Source of the DNA: Nitrospirillum amazonense
GTDB lineage: Bacteria > Pseudomonadota > Alphaproteobacteria > Azospirillales > Azospirillaceae
Direction of reading: 5' to 3'
Length of the DNA: 64,000 nucleotides
NCBI RefSeq assembly: GCF_007828035.1
Contig: NZ_VITV01000001.1
Span: 434,001-498,000, forward strand
Shown here: piece by piece, positions 62,121 through 64,000 of the stretch
How the letters are laid out: each line of letters starts with the position of its first letter
How positions within the stretch are numbered: position 1 is the stretch's first letter
Notes under the pieces: generated by a model
Told to the model about the DNA's origin: nothing
Seen by the model: the letters and a program-made list of their open reading frames with translations, nothing else
The model's database searches: none
Made by a program: the position numbers and the translations under genes

Positions 62121-62210
62121 CGGCGTTCTCTCCCTTTTTTTCCGGCGGACGCCGTGGCGTCCCAGGTTTGAAAGGAGTGTAGCGCCGGATTGACATGAAC
62201 CGATGGGAAG

Positions 62211-62225
62211 TTTATGCGCGATAAA
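62211..62225. promoter_or_regulatory. LysR-type operator upstream of the acyl-CoA operon
   Basis: The perfect inverted repeat TTTAT-GCGCG-ATAAA (T-N13-A overall, with T-N11-A nested) lies directly before the LysR gene start at 62228 and about 90 bases from the acyl-CoA dehydrogenase start. A TTGACA lies at 62190-62195. It is the likely binding site for the neighbouring LysR protein. Confidence 0.55.
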
Positions 62226-62227
62226 CC

Positions 62228-63181
62228 ATGAATGACGTTCATGATATCCGCCTGCTGGCCAGGCTGGACCTTAACCTGCTGCGGGTGTTCGATGCGGTCT
62301 ACCGGGCGCGCAGCCTGACGCGCGCGGCGGATGAGCTGGCGCTGTCGCAATCGGCTGTCAGCCACGCCCTGGCCCGGCTGCGGGACCAGTTGGGCCCGCA
62401 TCTGGGTACCGAAAACGAACCGTTGTTCCCCCGCGACGGCCGGGGCGTGGCGCCTTCCGCCCTTGCCCGCCGGCTGGCCCCCCGGGTGCGCGAGGCGCTG
62501 GCGGCCCTGGGCCGGGCCCTGGCCGACGCCCAGGATTTCCAGCCGGACCGCGACCTGCGCCAGGCCGTCATCGCCATGCCGGAGGCCGTGGAACCCGCCT
62601 TGTTACCAGCCATGATGGCCCGCCTGCGCCGGCACCTGGCGGAGGGGTCCAGCCCCCGGCTGGACAGCGTGCGGCTGGACCGGGCCACCATGAAGGCGGA
62701 CCTCGCGCGGGGCCGCATGGATCTGGCGGTGGACGTGACCCTGGCGCCCGACCCGGACCTGCGCCATCTGCCGCTGTTGAGCGACGATTACTGCCTGGTC
62801 GCGGCCGCGGGCCATGCCCCCGTTGATCTGGAGGGGTATATGGCGGCGGGGCACATCGCCGTCTCCTCCCGCCGCAGCGGTCCGGCGGTGGAGGACTACG
62901 CCCTGTTGCGCCTGGGCATACAGCGGAAAATTTCGCTGCGCTGCCAACGGTATGAGACCGCCTGCCGCGTGGTAGCGGAGGCGGGCCTGAAAGGCGGCGG
63001 CTTGCTGCTGACCATGGGCCGGCATCACAGCCAGCCTCTGGTGGACGGCAGCCGGGGGGCCCTGGTCACCCTGCCCCTGCCTCTGGACATGCCGCCATTG
63101 GCGTTTAATCTCTACTGGCATCGCGCCAGTGACGATGACCCCGCCAACCGCTGGCTGCGCGACGTTCTGCGCCCGACCTGA
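62228..63181 (+). CDS. LysR-family transcriptional regulator of the acyl-CoA operon
   Basis: A 317-residue LysR protein. The N-terminal winged helix-turn-helix begins LDLNLLRVFDAVYRARSLTR and continues AADELALSQSAVSHALARLR. The effector-binding domain includes DLAVDVTLAPDPDLRHLPLL and RYETACRVVAEAGLKGGGLL. It is divergent from the ACAD/SDR/kinase operon, with an inverted repeat in the short gap. The inducer is probably an acyl or hydroxyacyl intermediate, inferred only from context. Confidence 0.92.
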   Translation: MNDVHDIRLLARLDLNLLRVFDAVYRARSLTRAADELALSQSAVSHALARLRDQLGPHLGTENEPLFPRDGRGVAPSALARRLAPRVREALAALGRALADAQDFQPDRDLRQAVIAMPEAVEPALLPAMMARLRRHLAEGSSPRLDSVRLDRATMKADLARGRMDLAVDVTLAPDPDLRHLPLLSDDYCLVAAAGHAPVDLEGYMAAGHIAVSSRRSGPAVEDYALLRLGIQRKISLRCQRYETACRVVAEAGLKGGGLLLTMGRHHSQPLVDGSRGALVTLPLPLDMPPLAFNLYWHRASDDDPANRWLRDVLRPT

Positions 63182-63213
63182 CGGGCCCCATTTTCGGCCA
63201 AGGACCTGACCCC

Positions 63214-64000
63214 ATGCCGCGATCCCCGCACCAAACCGCCCATCACCGGTCGACGCTGGCCATGGCCCTGGCCGTCTTCGCCCTGCTGGCGTTCGGCGGG
63301 GGCGCCAGTCCAGCCTGGGCCGACAACGCGTCCGACCTGGCCATGGCGCGCCTGGCCATGGCCAGGCACGATTACGCCGGGGCACTGCCCACGCTGACCC
63401 AGTTGGCCAACCAGGGTGACGCCGGCGCCATGGTCGAGCTGGCCAAGATTTACGGCCAGGGCCTGGGCGTGACGGTGGACCAGGACAAGGCGCTGGCCTA
63501 TCTGCGCCAGGCGGTGGAGAAGGGCAACGCCCAGGCCCAGGTGGGGCTGGCCGTGCTGTACGACCAGGGCAGCAACGGCCTGCCCAAGGACCCGGCGGAG
63601 GCCGCGCGCCTGTACAAGCTGGCGGCCGACCAGGGCAACGCCCGCGGCCAGGTCAGCCTGGGCTGGCATTACGAGAACGGCAGCGGGGTCCCCAAGAACG
63701 TGGCCGAAGCGGTGCGCCTCTACACCCTGGGCGCCCGCCAGGGCGACCCCGCCGGCCAGACCAACCTGGGCTGGATGTATCAGAACGGTACCGGCGTACC
63801 CCCCAACCCGACGGAGGCGGCGCGCCTGTACAAGCAGGCGGCCAGCCAGGGCTTCGTCCGCGCCCAGGGCCAGATGGGGGCCATCTACCTGGCCGGCGTG
63901 GGCGTCACCAAGGACCCGGTGGAGGCCGCGCGCTGGAACATGATGGCGGCCGAACGCGGTTGGGTTCCCGCCCAGTTCGCCCTGGGCTTCCAATACCGCC
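63214..64000 (+). CDS. Sel1-repeat (SLR) secreted protein, partial
   Basis: The frame begins at ATG 63214 and is open at the window end (262 codons). The signal peptide is MALAVFALLAFGGGASPAWA. The mature part is a run of Sel1-like repeats of about 36 residues, e.g. AMVELAKIYGQGLGVTVDQD, EAARLYKLAADQGNARGQVS and LGWHYENGSGVPKNVAEAVR. Such solenoids mediate protein interactions in the periplasm or at the cell surface. It follows the LysR gene by 32 bases. Confidence 0.85.
   Translation, partial: MPRSPHQTAHHRSTLAMALAVFALLAFGGGASPAWADNASDLAMARLAMARHDYAGALPTLTQLANQGDAGAMVELAKIYGQGLGVTVDQDKALAYLRQAVEKGNAQAQVGLAVLYDQGSNGLPKDPAEAARLYKLAADQGNARGQVSLGWHYENGSGVPKNVAEAVRLYTLGARQGDPAGQTNLGWMYQNGTGVPPNPTEAARLYKQAASQGFVRAQGQMGAIYLAGVGVTKDPVEAARWNMMAAERGWVPAQFALGFQYR

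Noticed and set aside
60141-62171. 676-codon plus-strand frame antisense to the acyl-CoA operon
   Set aside because: It runs across three genes with intact catalytic motifs and its own translation is His/Gly/Arg-rich noise.

Overview
The window is GC-rich, densely packed bacterial chromosome. Gene content points to an alphaproteobacterium of the Rhodospirillales/Azospirillum relatives. The pointers are the block hisG-hisD-UPF0262-LMW-PTP, an NifS-like cysteine desulfurase next to cysE, HscB with an N-terminal zinc-ribbon-like segment, DUF3141, and a perfect CtrA-type box. The taxon is an inference; no rRNA is present. Genes run on both strands in short operons with few long gaps. I see no phage, insertion sequence, integron or CRISPR array.

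Layout. 1-4.2 kb: a partial membrane-anchored protein, a tRNA-Met with its own promoter and terminator, a META-domain lipoprotein, a secreted hydrolase, a methyltransferase, a HigBA-type toxin-antitoxin pair and a 12-copy 8-bp tandem repeat. 4.2-13.5 kb: sulfur and Fe-S genes on the minus strand (mnmA, fdx, hscB, a cysteine desulfurase, cysE), interrupted by a secreted CocE-type hydrolase and other genes. iscR, iscU, iscA and hscA are missing, and HscB has lost the HPD motif. 13.5-19.5 kb: a periplasmic binding protein, an SDR with a divergent AraC regulator, tyrS and membrane proteins. 19.5-29.5 kb: an ABC ATPase with an ABC-2 permease/M1 peptidase fusion, a Kef-type antiporter and a secreted tricorn-like protease.

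29.7-35.2 kb: a second orphan binding protein, a type VI secretion amidase effector/immunity pair (Tae4/Tai4) with no secretion genes nearby, then hisG-hisD-UPF0262-LMW-PTP. 35.4-41.6 kb: a sterol desaturase-family enzyme leading into an ECF sigma/anti-sigma/metal-sensor-like set, a LysE exporter, a possible short transcription unit between two terminators, and catalase divergent from oxyR. 41.6-53 kb: a transglutaminase/TPR protein, DUF3141, a chemoreceptor divergent from a third binding protein across an AT-rich, CtrA-box-bearing promoter region, and DUF3667. 53-57.4 kb: a secreted phosphoesterase pair and two envelope proteins. 57.4-64 kb: a tight five-gene operon (acyl-CoA dehydrogenase, SDR, APH-type kinase, histidine phosphatase, SDR) with a divergent LysR regulator, resembling an ACAD10/11 or levulinate-type hydroxyacyl-CoA route, then a Sel1-repeat protein cut by the window end.

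The most notable items are the orphan Tae4/Tai4 pair, the broken ISC locus with a degenerate HscB, the acyl-CoA dehydrogenase/kinase/phosphatase operon, the CnrYXH-like sigma module fused to a lipid-enzyme operon, and a possible small RNA or small-protein gene at 38.7-38.9 kb.
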